Assembly: GCA_027563935.2 (NCBI GenBank)
Contig: CM050446.2
Coordinates: 29,949,501 to 30,013,500, forward strand
Reading direction: 5' to 3'
DNA length: 64,000 nucleotides
DNA from: Costus lasius
Taxonomy: Eukaryota > Streptophyta > Magnoliopsida > Zingiberales > Costaceae
Each line of letters begins with the position of its first letter. Position 1 is the first letter of the stretch. The translations under genes were made by a program, and so were the position numbers. Positions 22,678 to 33,885 of this stretch are shown piece after piece. The notes under the pieces are model-generated. The model saw only the letters and a list, made by a program, of their open reading frames with translations, searched no databases and was not told where the DNA came from.

Positions 22678-25600
22678 ATGAGCTTCAATGTGCGATCCCT
22701 ACTGGAAAGGGAGAAGTTTGCTGGGCCGAACTTCTCTGACTGGTTCGGACACCTTAAGATCGTTCTTAAGGCTGAGAGGAAACTGTATGTCCTCGAGACG
22801 GCTGTGCCGCCTCAACCCGCTGCGAACGCCGCAAGGGCGGTTCGTGATGCCTATGAAAAGCACGTCAATGATAGCATTGATGTCGCTTGCCTGATGCTAG
22901 CGTCTATGACGCCACCGCTGCAGCGACAGCATGAGGATATGTCGGCTATAGAGATTATAGCGAACCTCAAGATGCTGTATGCTGCACAGGCGAGGACAGA
23001 ACGCTATAATCTGACAAAGCTTTTCTTTCAGAGCAAACTGGCTGAAGGGAGCCCAGTGGGAGCTCACGTGCTCAAGATGATTGGGCACAAGGAGGCTCTG
23101 GAGAAACTGGGGCATACCATTAACCAGGAGCTTGCTGTAGACATCATTCTGCAGTCTCTTCCGCCCTCTTTCGATGCGTTCATTATTAACTTTAATATGA
23201 ACAAAATCGATTGTACACCGGCAGAGCTGTTGAATATGCTCTTGACTACTGAGGAAACTCTGAAGGGAAAGCCTTCAACCTCTGTCTTAATGGTTCCTTC
23301 CAGGAACAAGAAGAAGGGGAAGAAGGGCAAGGCCTCTGTCAAGAACTACAGTAAGGCTCTGAAACAGAAGGTGAAGCGGTCCAAGGACAACAGGTGTTTC
23401 CACTGTGGCCAGCTGGGTCACTGGAAAAAGGACTGTAAAGCGCTCCAAGGAGATAAGAGGGGAAGCATCGCTTCTGGCTCAGGTATTTATGTGACTGAGG
23501 TCATGTTATCTTCTTCTTCTATTTCATGGGTGTTGGACACTGCATGTGGAGTTCACATTTGTTCAAATGTACAGGAACTCAAGAGAAGAAGGCAGGTGGG
23601 ACAGCATGAGGTAGACCTACGCGTTGGAAACGGGGCACGGGTTGCTGCTGTTGCTGTAGGAGACTATTTCATTTCTTTACCATCTGGCATTGTACTGGAA
23701 TTAAACAATTGTTATTTTGTACCGAGTATCACTAAAAATATTATCTCTATTCCTGCTCTTGTCAGGAAAGGATTTGCCTTTGAATGCAATATTTCAAAGT
23801 GTGTTTTATCATGTGATAATATTGTTTATGCAACTGGTTCAATTAACAATGGGTTATTCATGTTGGACATGGAATATTCCATACAAAATATTGATAATAA
23901 GAAAGCCAAGTATGCTGATGACAGCACCTTGCTATGGCATAGTCGTTTAGGCCATATTAACAAGAAGCGCATTAAGCGGTTGCATGATCATGGACTGCTG
24001 GGATCATTCTCCTATAAGGAGATTGATACATGCAAAGCTTGTTTAATGGGTAAAATGACGAAGTCACCTTTTCCCAACAAAGGTCAAAGGGCTTCAGGTT
24101 TACTTGACCTTATACACAGTGATGTGTGTGGGCCATTTAGTAAACATGCCAGAGGTGGCTATCAGTACTTCATTACCTTTACTGATGATTTCAGTAGGTA
24201 TGGTTATGTCTATCTGATGAGACATAAAAGTGAATCTTTTGACAAGTTCAAAGAGTTCAAGAATGAAGTACAAAATCAGCTAGGCCGAAATATCAAGGCA
24301 CTTCGTTCTGATCGAGGTGGAGAATACTTGAGTCATGCGTTTACTGACTATCTGAAGGAGTGTGGGATTATCTCACAGCTCACTCCGCCAGGAACACCAC
24401 AATGGAATGGTGTGTCCGAGAGGAGAAATAGAACGTTACTTGATATGGTTCGTTCTATGATGAGTCAGGCTACTCTTCCATACTCCTTTTGGGGTTTTGC
24501 ACTGGAAACAGCTGCAAAGGTACTAAACCGAGTGCCATCCAAGGCCGTTTCAAAGACGCCATATGAGTTATGGTATGGGAAACAGCCAAGCTTGACATTT
24601 ATCAGAATCTGGGGTTGCGAGGCTTATGTCAAAAAGCTCGCCTCTGGGAAACTAGAGAGCAGATCTGAGAAATGTATCTTTGTCGGTTACCCTAAGGAAA
24701 CTAAGGGTTATTATTTCTACGATCCCAAGGAGAACAAGGTGTTTGTTGCTCGGACGGCCATATTTCTTGAGAAGGAGTTTCTTCTGCAAGAGGCCAGTGG
24801 GAGAGAAATAAAGCTGGATGAGAATCCAGAGGAAGGACAAAGTAGTCAAGCACAGTTGGATGAGCCTGAGCCGGTAGATCAGGTTACTGAACAACCTGAG
24901 GCTCAAATATCACGGGAATCGCGAAGATCGGGAAGGATCCGTCGACAGCCTGAGCGCTATGACGGAGTCTACATCATTGATAATGATGAACCCCTCACTT
25001 ATGCGGATGCGGTCAGTGGACCGGAGTCAGCTAGATGGCTTGATGCTATGCGAGCCGAGATGGACTCCATGTCAGATAACCAAGTCTGGGATTTGGTTGA
25101 TCCGCCTCCGGGAGTAATCCCTATAGGCCGTAAATGGATCTTCAAGAAGAAGATTGACATGGATGGTAACGTAGTTACCTATAAAGGCAGGCTAGTTGCG
25201 AAAGGATTCAAACAAATCTACGGGATAGATTATGATGAAACTTTCTCACCTGTAGCCATGTTCAAGTCTATTCGGATTCTTTTCGCGATAGCAGCATATT
25301 ACGATTATGAGATCTGGCAGATAGATGTGAAGACAGCTTTCCTTAATGGAAATCTGGATGAGGATGTGTATATGACACAACCTGAGGGTTTCACTAATCC
25401 ATCAGATCGTCATAAAATATGCAAGTTAAAGAAGTCTATTTATGGACTTAAACAAGCATCAAGAAGCTGGAATATTCGTTTTGATGAATCAATCTCTGAG
25501 TTTGGTTTCATCAAGAACGAGGATGACCCGTGTGTATATAAGAGGTTTAGTGGGAGCGTGATTACTTTCCTAGTCCTCTACGTCGATGATATCTTGATCA

Positions 25601-26562
25601 TTGGAAACGATATTCCTGAACTGCATGCTGTTAAAGCATGGTTAGGAAAATGTTTCCAGATGAAAGATCTAGGAGAAGCAGCCTATGTGTTAGGTGTGAA
25701 GATCTACAGGGATAGATCTAAGAGGCTTCTCGGGCTGTGCCAGAGTACGTACATCGATAAAGTCCTGGAAAGATTTCATTTAGAGAATTCTAAAAGAGGA
25801 TATCTTCCAGTCAGACATGGTCTGAATCTTTCGAAGAGTCAGTGTCCGCAAACACAGACTGAGAAAGATGAAATGGACAATACGCCTTATGCTTCGGCTA
25901 TTGGGTCCATTATGTATGCGATGTTGTGTACTCGCCCAGACGTCGCTTACGGGTTAAGCGTGACCAGTCGGTTCCAAAGTAATCCAGGTGTGGCGCACTG
26001 GATTGCGGTCAAGAACATCTTAAAATATCTGCGGAGGACCAAAGATATGTTCTTGATATATGGTGGTCAGGAAGAACTCAGTATAGAGGGATATACTGAC
26101 GCTTCGTTCCAGTCGGACCAGGATGATTTCCGATCGCAATCAGGCTACGTTTTTAGCTTGAATGGTGGAGCAGTGGTGTGGAAGAGTTTCAAACAGTCTA
26201 CTGTTGCTGATTCCACAACAGAAGCCGAGTATGTTGCAGCCTCGGAAGCATCCAAGGAGGCAGTGTGGATTCGTAAGTTCGTGAGAGAACTTGGTGTGGT
26301 TCCTTCGAGTGTCGATCCTTTGGTTATCTTCTGTGATAACACTGGAGCAATCGCACAAGCAAAGGAACCACGGTCGCACCAGAAGTCCAAGCACATACAG
26401 AGACGGTTTCACTTGATCCGGGAGATCATAGATCGTGGCGAGATCAAAATATGCAAGGTTCATACAGACGACAATCTGGCTGACCCGCTTACCAAGCCTC
26501 TGGCGCAGCAGAAGCATGAAAAGCACTGTAATAATATGGGTTTGAGATTTCTCAACCATTAG
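22678..26562 (+). CDS. Copia Gag-Pol polyprotein, intact (1294 aa)
   Basis: One ORF encodes all element proteins. Gag occupies about residues 1-260 and ends in a zinc knuckle CFHCGQLGHWKKDC (CX2CX4HX4C, residues 240-253). The protease site is LDTACGVH (Asp 287), with Ala where most aspartic proteases have Gly. Integrase has an HHCC finger (HSRLGH from residue 421, then CKACLMGK) and a DD35E triad at Asp 482, Asp 545 and Glu 581. RT starts near residue 790 and carries YVDD at Asp 970 and Asp 971. RNase H has Asp 1141, Glu 1182 and Asp 1220, and ends near DPLTKPL. The copia order of integrase before RT is clear. The ATG at 22678 is the first in frame with a gag-like N terminus (EKFAGPNFSDW). 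Products would assemble particles, copy the RNA and integrate it. Confidence 0.96.
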   Translation: MSFNVRSLLEREKFAGPNFSDWFGHLKIVLKAERKLYVLETAVPPQPAANAARAVRDAYEKHVNDSIDVACLMLASMTPPLQRQHEDMSAIEIIANLKMLYAAQARTERYNLTKLFFQSKLAEGSPVGAHVLKMIGHKEALEKLGHTINQELAVDIILQSLPPSFDAFIINFNMNKIDCTPAELLNMLLTTEETLKGKPSTSVLMVPSRNKKKGKKGKASVKNYSKALKQKVKRSKDNRCFHCGQLGHWKKDCKALQGDKRGSIASGSGIYVTEVMLSSSSISWVLDTACGVHICSNVQELKRRRQVGQHEVDLRVGNGARVAAVAVGDYFISLPSGIVLELNNCYFVPSITKNIISIPALVRKGFAFECNISKCVLSCDNIVYATGSINNGLFMLDMEYSIQNIDNKKAKYADDSTLLWHSRLGHINKKRIKRLHDHGLLGSFSYKEIDTCKACLMGKMTKSPFPNKGQRASGLLDLIHSDVCGPFSKHARGGYQYFITFTDDFSRYGYVYLMRHKSESFDKFKEFKNEVQNQLGRNIKALRSDRGGEYLSHAFTDYLKECGIISQLTPPGTPQWNGVSERRNRTLLDMVRSMMSQATLPYSFWGFALETAAKVLNRVPSKAVSKTPYELWYGKQPSLTFIRIWGCEAYVKKLASGKLESRSEKCIFVGYPKETKGYYFYDPKENKVFVARTAIFLEKEFLLQEASGREIKLDENPEEGQSSQAQLDEPEPVDQVTEQPEAQISRESRRSGRIRRQPERYDGVYIIDNDEPLTYADAVSGPESARWLDAMRAEMDSMSDNQVWDLVDPPPGVIPIGRKWIFKKKIDMDGNVVTYKGRLVAKGFKQIYGIDYDETFSPVAMFKSIRILFAIAAYYDYEIWQIDVKTAFLNGNLDEDVYMTQPEGFTNPSDRHKICKLKKSIYGLKQASRSWNIRFDESISEFGFIKNEDDPCVYKRFSGSVITFLVLYVDDILIIGNDIPELHAVKAWLGKCFQMKDLGEAAYVLGVKIYRDRSKRLLGLCQSTYIDKVLERFHLENSKRGYLPVRHGLNLSKSQCPQTQTEKDEMDNTPYASAIGSIMYAMLCTRPDVAYGLSVTSRFQSNPGVAHWIAVKNILKYLRRTKDMFLIYGGQEELSIEGYTDASFQSDQDDFRSQSGYVFSLNGGAVVWKSFKQSTVADSTTEAEYVAASEASKEAVWIRKFVRELGVVPSSVDPLVIFCDNTGAIAQAKEPRSHQKSKHIQRRFHLIREIIDRGEIKICKVHTDDNLADPLTKPLAQQKHEKHCNNMGLRFLNH

Positions 26563-26571
26563 ATTAAGTGC

Positions 26572-26582
26572 AAGTGGGAGAT
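26572..26582 (+). promoter_or_regulatory. Copia polypurine tract
   Basis: AAGTGGGAGAT lies directly before the 3' LTR start TGTTGGGG. It is the standard copia plus-strand primer. Confidence 0.9.
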
Positions 26583-28301
26583 TGTTGGGGTATGCCCTTA
26601 AGGCTAATGTTTGAGGCCTTTGGGATTGTAACAGTATCATGTAATAAACTCTTATGTTTATAAAGGCATGGTTATTATTCAGGTTGTTACCTTGTCTGCA
26701 GTAATAAGTGTACTACTGAATAATGTCTCAAAGCTGTTCAGCTAGGCTGACAGGCTATATGTCCTTAGTCGAGATATCTTGGTGAATATGAGACAGCCTT
26801 GATATGATTGAAACTAATATGTGTTCTAATCTTATAGGATGCTTCGAGCATGGAATAAGATGTAGACTCATGGGTACATTGGATGTACTGGACAGACCCT
26901 ACTAGGATATTCAATTGCTTGTCACAATGTGAATAATCCTTGTATGCTACAAGTGGCACATGTCCTTTGACTTGAGATCACTTGTGTTTCTAAATGATGA
27001 ATGTCATTATTTTGAGGTAGTTCAATATCATTTGAAAGATAATGATCATAGACTATCTTGGATGATGATCATGAGTCAGGTTAGGGCACTAGTGATAGAT
27101 AAAGGATTGCCGTCTCCTTGTTTAAGGAGTGTGATGTTCTAAAGGGGCCCCCCTGAATGAGATGATTGAGAAAGTGTATGGCCATACCCAGGTGACTGTA
27201 TTCATCTGATCTAATCATGCTCATCATATTGGAGCAACAAGCTTGACATGCTTGTCCAATAAGAACATCCAGTGGCAAAGGAAATATGTATGCCCTGTGA
27301 ATGGATTCACACTTGTGCTGTGGTTTGGGTGTAGTCTTGGAAGACTCTTTCCTTTATATCGGGAGACAGTGATGTGTTGCTAGATACCCCTCACTGATCG
27401 TGATAACGTAAGTTATCGTTACCGACATTTAAAGGAAACCCTCAGGGTCGCACAATTTGATGATATGGCTTACTTGAGTCAGATCGTGTGGACTGAATTG
27501 TTTGGGTTCAGTTTAAAGGGATTTAATCTCTGATTATAAGTGAGATCTGGTCTGATCATGTTTGATTGATTAGGGCTTGAGATCGGTAAGCTTCGATCGA
27601 GAGAGATGATGCTAGATCGGTGAGATCAGGAGCATCAGGAGATGAACGGTTAGATCTTGAGCCTTAGGGTTCAATGTGATCTAGACCAAATAGCTTGGGT
27701 TAATTGTTTTGAACCAAACCCATTGATTTGAACCGGTTCACTAGGTGAACGTTTGGTTCGAATGAGAGAAGGTTTCGATGGTTCAATGCATGAACGCATG
27801 CATTGAGGACTTGCCTTATGTGGAAGTCGGTTTTCCATTTGGAAAACGCTTCCACCTTGTAACGTAAGCACTCCTCTTCTCCATTCACTCTTGTCGAGTG
27901 GTGAGGTGTGGCTTTGGACGACAAGGAAGTTTTTGCGCAAGTAGCTCTCGCCCAAGCTTGTTCTCTCAACCTTCTTCATCCCTTCTCACACGACAAGGTC
28001 ACTTGGAGAACCTTGCTAGCACAAGGAGCGTCCAAGGAGCAAGCCATTGTTCATCTTGTGTGTGGCGCTTTGGAGGAGAACCCCATCGTTCTCTTTACTT
28101 CCTAGACACCATCTAAGCGATGGCCATGGTATGAATCGCTACCATTCTAATCAATCTATCAAAGTTGATTATATGAGCATATAAGTCGATTGCATTATTG
28201 AAACCCTAGCAAACTTGCATGCGCCCCCTCCCTTAGGGTTTCGGCCCCCCTCTTGAAAGGGGTTTTATCCGCTTGCGCTCCCCCTTGAAGGGGACTCTTC
28301 A
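26583..28301 (+). repeat. Copia 3' LTR
   Basis: It has the same length as the 5' LTR (1719 bp), with differences seen near 26811, 26919, 27240, 27347, 27870 and 28016. The right-hand AGGAC follows at 28302. Confidence 0.95.
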
Positions 28302-28306
28302 AGGAC

Positions 28307-29535
28307 GCCCGACTGAGGAACCACCACTCGAAGTCGCACGCGCGTACGTGTCGACAACGGACAGACGGATTGTCCGAGCACGCCTCTCATGCATTCGCCG
28401 ACTGGCCAAAGGGCCGGCCGACCATCTCCCTCTCTTGGAAAACTCAGGGAAAAGGGGACCGCATGTCGGCGGCAGGAAGGAGGTTGTACAACACTCATGA
28501 GGGCGAGCACGGGGAGGCAAGAGTGGCGGACGGACTGTAGCAGGGGCGTCGCGCACAACCTCTTCTGTTCGCGCACGCGAGGAAGGAACTGCCGGTGGAG
28601 GCCGCACGAAGGCGATGCAAGCGGATGGAGGAGGAGCTGGCAACGACCATCGCACACATGCAGCCTCCCTCAGACGGACGGCGTCACACGCAGGCGACGG
28701 CAGAAAACAGAGGAAGCTCGCTTGCAAGCGAGCGGGGAAGAGAGAGAAGACGGCTCCATACGCAGGTAGAGAAGGGCTCATCCGGCGAGCACGACACGTA
28801 GCTGCACGCAGGTAGGTCCGAGATGGTATTTCACGCACATAGGCGGCCGGCGTCAGACGGGGGAGAGAACGGAGACGAGGAGCGAGAATCGCCGGGAACC
28901 GCGTAGGTTCAACCAGGGAAGGGACGACCACCAGGCAGATCGGAGAAATGCCAAAAAATGAAAGGAGAAAACAAAGGGGGATACCTCGGCGATCACTCAG
29001 GCCGCCGGCTCCTTCAAGTCGACGATGTGGTTGCAGATGTGCCCTCCGAGGCGGTCTGGAGGCGTCATCGGCGTCAAAGGCGACAATCGTGGTGGTGACG
29101 AACACGAGAGCGAGGGAGGAAAGGGGACAGAGCTAGCTGCGGCATTCCACCACCCACCCACACCACCAGAACACCAGGGAATCTCCGCCAAAGAGGTCCA
29201 ACGAGAAGAAAGTGATCAGAGAGGAAAGGCGAGAGCGCTCGTCAGCTTTGTTTTCGAAAACTTCCCACTTGACGAGGGCGACATCTCGTCCTCATTCCTT
29301 TTCGTTGCCCCCGCCCACGCAGCATGAATCAACGCGGCGCCCGAGGCATCAGCCGCCCATGGGACGTCCACGTCAGCTCCCCTTTGCATGCAACCTCACG
29401 TGTGATTCGCCTGTTGGGCGTAAGTTCTGGATCCAAATTCGGTTGGTGCCTAATTCGATACGCCAGGTGAGCATAAGCAGTGCTGGGCTGGGATTTTGTT
29501 TGGGCCGCGCTCAAAATCAACCCGCAGGCCTAACA
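28307..29535 (-). repeat. Chromovirus 3' LTR, inner part
   Basis: This is the continuation of the LTR after the copia insert. It is GC-rich, with several overlapping but non-conserved open frames on both strands. It ends ...GGCCTAACA at 29535, beside the polypurine tract. Together with 18687-19196 it gives about 1739 bp. Confidence 0.9.
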
Positions 29536-29549
29536 TTCTCCCCCTCCAG
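29536..29549 (-). promoter_or_regulatory. Chromovirus polypurine tract
   Basis: The minus strand reads CTGGAGGGGGAGAA followed directly by the LTR start TGTTAGG. This is the expected plus-strand primer for reverse transcription. Confidence 0.85.
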
Positions 29550-30708
29550 AGCGAGTCGCCGCCCTCGGCGACTCAAAGTAATGTCGGATCTCATCCTCGA
29601 ACTGCCACAGCTCGGACGCTTTATACCATGTAGCTTCCTTCATTGGAAAACCTTCCCATAGAAAAAGAAACTATGTTCGTCGGTTCATCCTGCTATGTCC
29701 CAAAACTCGGTGATCTAAGATCTCTCCGATCCTTTGGTCGAACTCTGTTCGAACCGTTGGAGGCACGCGAAGCGACTGTGACCGAGCTGGATCCCCCAGA
29801 TCCTTATGGAATCTCTTTAGGAAGCTCACATGGAATGTCAGATGCAGCTTCATCCCGTCGGAAAGTTTCAGACGATACGCAACTGAGCCAACTCGACTCA
29901 ACAACTTGAAAGGTCCATCGTATCTCTGTAAGTCGGAGAAGCACTAAGTCGCCCACAGCGAATTCTTCATCCCGATGTAGACGATTTGCATATTGTTGCA
30001 TTTGTCTAGCGGCTAGCTCAAGGCAATCTCTAGCCTCTTGGAGCGACTCCACTCGCTCACGAGCTGCCCGTTGAGCCTCAAGACATCTCCCCTTGGAGGT
30101 CCTCATCGCGATGTCAACGGGAGTTCTAGGCTGTCTCCCTAACACAAACTCAAAGGGACTGTGCCCCGTTGACGGTGATCTGTGGAGATTGTAGGCAAAC
30201 TGTGCCGAATCAATCTACTTCACCCAATCCTTTTGACTTGCAGCCACAAAATGACGGAGATAGTCCTCCACGAGGGTATTCACTCGCTCCGTCTGTCCAT
30301 CCATCTGGGGATGATTCGCTGTGGAGAAGTTCAACTTCGTTCACAGCTTGTCGAACAACGTTGACCACAATCGTTCGGTGAACCTGGCGTCCCTATCGCT
30401 CACGATATCTGTTGGGAGCCCACAATGCTTCACCACATTCTGAAAGAACAAATCTACAGCTACCACAGCTGCAGTTCAGGTGCTAGAATGAAAACTCTAT
30501 ACTTGGAGAATCTATCCACAACCATGAAAATAGATATTTTCCCCTCGACCTTGGGAAACCCACCGATAAAATCCATGGACACACTTGCCTAGGGGGTCTC
30601 GGGTACAGGTAAGTATTGCAACAACCCAGCCGGTAACCTCCGATCGACCTTTGCTTGCTGACAAACAAGACATGTGCAAACATACATCTCAATGTCAGCA
30701 CACATATC
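29550..30708 (-). pseudogene. Chromovirus integrase core and chromodomain, broken
   Basis: Downstream of the interrupting solo LTR, the minus strand reads the second half of the zinc finger (CTCLVCQQAKV, about 30690-30650). The integrase core follows: DFIGGFPKVEGK (first Asp near 30580), IVSDRDARF (second Asp near 30400) and DGQTERVN (Glu near 30285). LGRQPRTPVDI and a barrel segment (GDLVLLRLTEI) come next. The tail reads VAYRLKLS, FHVSFLKRFH and EILDHRVLG, then, after a TAG near 29672, FPMKEATWYKASELWQFEDEIRHYFE. That last part is a chromodomain by its W-spaced pattern, which would direct insertion to marked chromatin. Multiple stops and a frame change near 29880 make it a pseudogene. Confidence 0.85.
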
Positions 30709-32175
30709 TGATACGTCCGCAAGTGCATGGATTTATCGAAGTAATACAATTAAGTTATTGTTCCCAACGAGGATTAGGCGGTTGAGTACCAACTTCTCAA
30801 CTCATTTGAATCTAGGCAAAATCAAATAGTGGTTTGTGTTGAACTCTAAGTACGAGCGAATTCGGAAACAGCGTGAAGAGAGATTCAAATTTTGGAAGAT
30901 CGGGACTCAGGGTTTCACCACACTGACGTGTATGAATCATATAAGAATAACTCTTTGAAAAGAAAATTATGATCATTAAAGAAACTTTTCCTAGTGTACA
31001 GATTACCTCCTCCCGAAGCGTAACCCGGTATCTAACAACGTTAACTCCCAACTCTCATGATAGTTAACGTACCTAGACCCATTAAGTTTTATGAAAAGCC
31101 TACTAAATCCTTCAAACGAATCCAAACTACTCTCGTGATTTGATTCTTAGGTTTGATTAAAATAGATCTGACGTTGCGATTCACCTCCCAGTACTTTTCG
31201 CAACGTCTAAAACGCAATTGTAAGTGGCCAAGATAAACTACGGAATAAACTCAATTTCAATCAAATCATGAATAAACAATCATATCAATAGAGTAAAAAT
31301 ACAGGTTAACTCATAATGTCAGCGGGCTATGCCCATAATCCCAAAATAAAGGTTTACTCACTCATATTCTTAAAAAACAGCATGTTTATACGATGAACAA
31401 GTATAAGTCTTCTCAAAATTTGCAAGAAATTCACTAAGACAATAGTCAAACTAGCTTCCCCTCAATCTGATGGTGAAGATGAGCCGATCGAACTTCTCTT
31501 TTGCGTGAAATCTCGCCGGAATATGCTCAGAAATTGAGTTTTCGCCTCTGTCGCTGCCACCAATCGTGTCTGTCCAAAACGTCCCCTCAACCATTGAAAA
31601 ATCCAATCTTTTATAGCTTGACCAATACGGAACCCATGAAGGAACGTTTTTGCAAAGTTTGGTTTGAATCCGGTTAGATTTAGTGATGAATCGAGTGAAA
31701 AAACTCGAAGGGCGGATGTTTTCACGCTCTGTAATGAGTTTACGGCCAAGGCCGTAAATGTTTCTGTGCGTACAGCCCTTTGTACACAGAAAGTTTCACA
31801 GTCTGTGATGGATTTACAGCTTCACCCGTGAAAATTTCTATGGATTTCCACACTTGGCCGAATTTTACCTCTTTTCGCACGCCAAAATTACGACCGACAC
31901 TAGAATTACGGCCAAGGCCGTGAAAATCACGTTCTTCACTATTTTGACTCTAAATTTGACATGTAAGCTCGTGATCTCCTCAAGAATTATGATGTGGCTT
32001 TAAAACTCATGAAATCCATTGTTTTCATACCTTTTTACCTGTATTTTCAATAAAACTAAGAAAAGTAAAGATTCTGTGCTAAGTAAAAATACTAAAATTA
32101 GCATAAAATCTTACAATTAAGCCGAAAATATAGTATAAAATACCGATAAAAATGTGGTGTAAATACAATGCATCA
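30709..32175 (-). repeat. Solo Athila-type LTR (TSD ATATC)
   Basis: On + it starts TGATACGTCCGCAAGTGCATGG and ends ...TACAATGCATCA, flanked by ATATC at 30704-30708 and 32176-32180. In its own sense it begins TGATGCATTG and ends in a TTACTTCGA - GCACTTGCGG stretch like the LTRs at 5.5-8.9 kb. It is 1467 bp and has no internal region. It contains TTTACGGCCAAGGCCGTAAAT-like palindromic words at 31738-31760 and 31902-31925. It sits inside the integrase zinc-finger codons of the chromovirus. Confidence 0.93.
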
Positions 32176-32440
32176 ATATCCGGCGAATAACATGACCTAG
32201 ACAACAAGGCAAGCATGCTCCTTTGTCCTAGATGACCCAACCATGGGGTATCGTGGAACTCCCTAAGCAGCTCTCGCCGCAATCCACCGGATTCGGGGAC
32301 TAGTGGCCTTCCGCCACGAGCCATGACAATGTAATCGGCATCCAAATAATATCATCGGATCGTACCCGACTTAATCTGTTGTACAAGCTTCCAATATGCC
32401 TCATCGAAATTTGCTGCTGCTTTTATCCTCGTAAGGAGAT
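32176..32440 (-). pseudogene. Chromovirus RNase H-integrase linker and first half of zinc finger
   Basis: The minus strand reads EAYWKLVQQIKSG, meets a TGA near 32347, then reads RPLVPESGGLRRELLREFHDTPWLGH and LALLSRSCYSPDI. The two His of the HHCC finger are present (FHDTPW, LGH). The two Cys lie on the far side of the solo LTR at about 30690-30650. The insertion thus split the finger between its His and Cys pairs. Confidence 0.8.
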
Positions 32441-32444
32441 CTCC

Positions 32445-33885
32445 TTATACTCTAGGGATCGGAAAGCAGACTAAGGCGTTAAGCCTACTTAGTGCATCAG
32501 GCACCACATTAGCCTTTTCAGGCTTGTGTTCCCACTGGAACTGGAATTCTGCTAGGAATTCCTGCCATCTAGCTTGTTTTGCCAATAATTTCTTCTGTGT
32601 GGTGAAATATGTATTCGCCACATTGTCGGTTTTCACCACGAAGGTGTTACCTAGGAGATAAACTCTCCATGTACAGAGGCAGTTCACCACTGCTACCATC
32701 TCCTTTTCATGCGCAAAGTACCTCTGCTCTATCTCATTTAGCTTTTGACTCTCGAAAGCTACAGGGTGCCCATCCTGAATCAACACACCACCAATCGCTT
32801 GATCCGAAGTGTCAGTGTGAACCTCAAAAGGTTTTCCAAAATCTGGTAATCTCAAGATCAGTTCAGAAGCTATTCGCTCCTTCAAGTCTTGAAAGGCCGA
32901 CTGACACCGATCGTCCCAACCCCAGTTGGTATTCTTTTTCAGCAAATTGCTGAGGGGTGCAGTCACTCTCGAGCAACCCTGAATGAACTTTCGATAAAAG
33001 TTCACAACACTGAGAAAACTCCTCAACTCGATCTGATTTGAGGAAACTTGTCATTCCACAATGGCTCAGACCTTGCCCTTGTCCATTTGCACTTGGCCGT
33101 GGCCAACCACATGTTCAAGGAAGGAAATATCTTCTGACATAAAAGTGCACTTTTCTAACTTTAAATAAAGCTGGTTTTCCTTCAAAACTTGAATAACCCT
33201 CTACAAGTGCACTAAGTGCTCCTTAACGCTTGAGGAGTACACCACTATATCATCCAGATATACTACAACAAAGTCATCTAGAAACGGTGCTAACACCTGA
33301 TTCATCATATGACTAAACGTCGCCGGAGCATTAGTTAGCCCAAAGAGCATGACCAAGAACTCAAAAGTTCCATAACGGGTTACGCAGGCTATCTTCCGTT
33401 CATTGCCCTCAGTGATACGGACCTGCTAGTAGCCCGATCTCAAGTCAAGCTTGGAGAATATCCTAGCTTTTCCCAGTCTATCCAACAGACCTGGGATCAG
33501 TGGAATAGGATAGCAGTCCTAGACTGTTATCTATTCAGGGCTCTGTAATCCACATAGAACCTCAAAGACTCGCCCTTCTTCTTTTGGAATAGGACCGAGG
33601 CTTTGTACGGTGACACGGTTGGCCGCACAAACCCTGCTTCCAACAACTCGTCAAGTTGTTTGCGGAGCTCGGCCAAATCCACGAGCGGCATCCTATAAAG
33701 AGCCTTAGATGGGGGAGTAGATCCTGCCACAAGCTCTATCTTGTGGTCGATCCCTCTCCTAGGTGGGAGGTGCTTCGGCAATTCCAAAGGCATCACGTTA
33801 GTAAACTCCTCCAACACTTTTTGGACTGCCAAGGGAGTCTCACTCCTTGTCGGGTGGGGGCCCTCCACCCAAATGGTCATAAGTG
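32445..33885 (-). pseudogene. Chromovirus reverse transcriptase and RNase H, broken
   Basis: RT begins with VLEEFTNVMPLELPKHLPPRR and ends the first frame at LRFYVDYRALNR near 33527. After damage it reads EFLVMLFGLTNAPATF (usual MPF changed to MLF), then DDFVVVYLDDIVVYSSS with the catalytic YLDD intact near 33250. A TAG interrupts shortly after (HLVHL-stop). The thumb and RNase H read FLSVVNFYRKFIQGCS, FEVHTDTSDQAIGGV (first Asp), FAHEKEMVAVV (Glu), VKTDNVAN (Asp) and VVPDALSRL (last Asp). Most catalytic residues survive, so decay is by scattered stops and frame changes. Direction and order agree with the gag and integrase neighbours. Confidence 0.88.

Larger units (their letters stand above)
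19197..28301 (+). mobile_element. Young, structurally complete Ty1/copia element, TSD AGGAC
   Basis: Two 1719-bp LTRs (19197-20915 and 26583-28301), a tRNA-Met primer site, one uninterrupted gag-pol ORF and a polypurine tract are all present. AGGAC flanks it at 19192-19196 and 28302-28306. I count six substitutions and no indel between the LTRs by eye, about 0.35%. That implies a very recent insertion at any usual plant substitution rate. The LTR opening (TGTTGGGGTATGCCC) and RT wording resemble Angela/Tork-group copia elements. It lies inside a chromovirus LTR. All key catalytic residues are present except a variant protease triad (DTA), so activity is possible. Confidence 0.96.

Noticed and set aside
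26140..26640. 166-codon antisense ORF at the end of the copia element
   Set aside because: It mirrors the RNase H coding sequence and runs into the LTR; no motif.
28273..29661. Cluster of Arg/Pro-rich ORFs on both strands
   Set aside because: These are shadows of the GC-rich chromovirus LTR and are not conserved in frame with the sister LTR.
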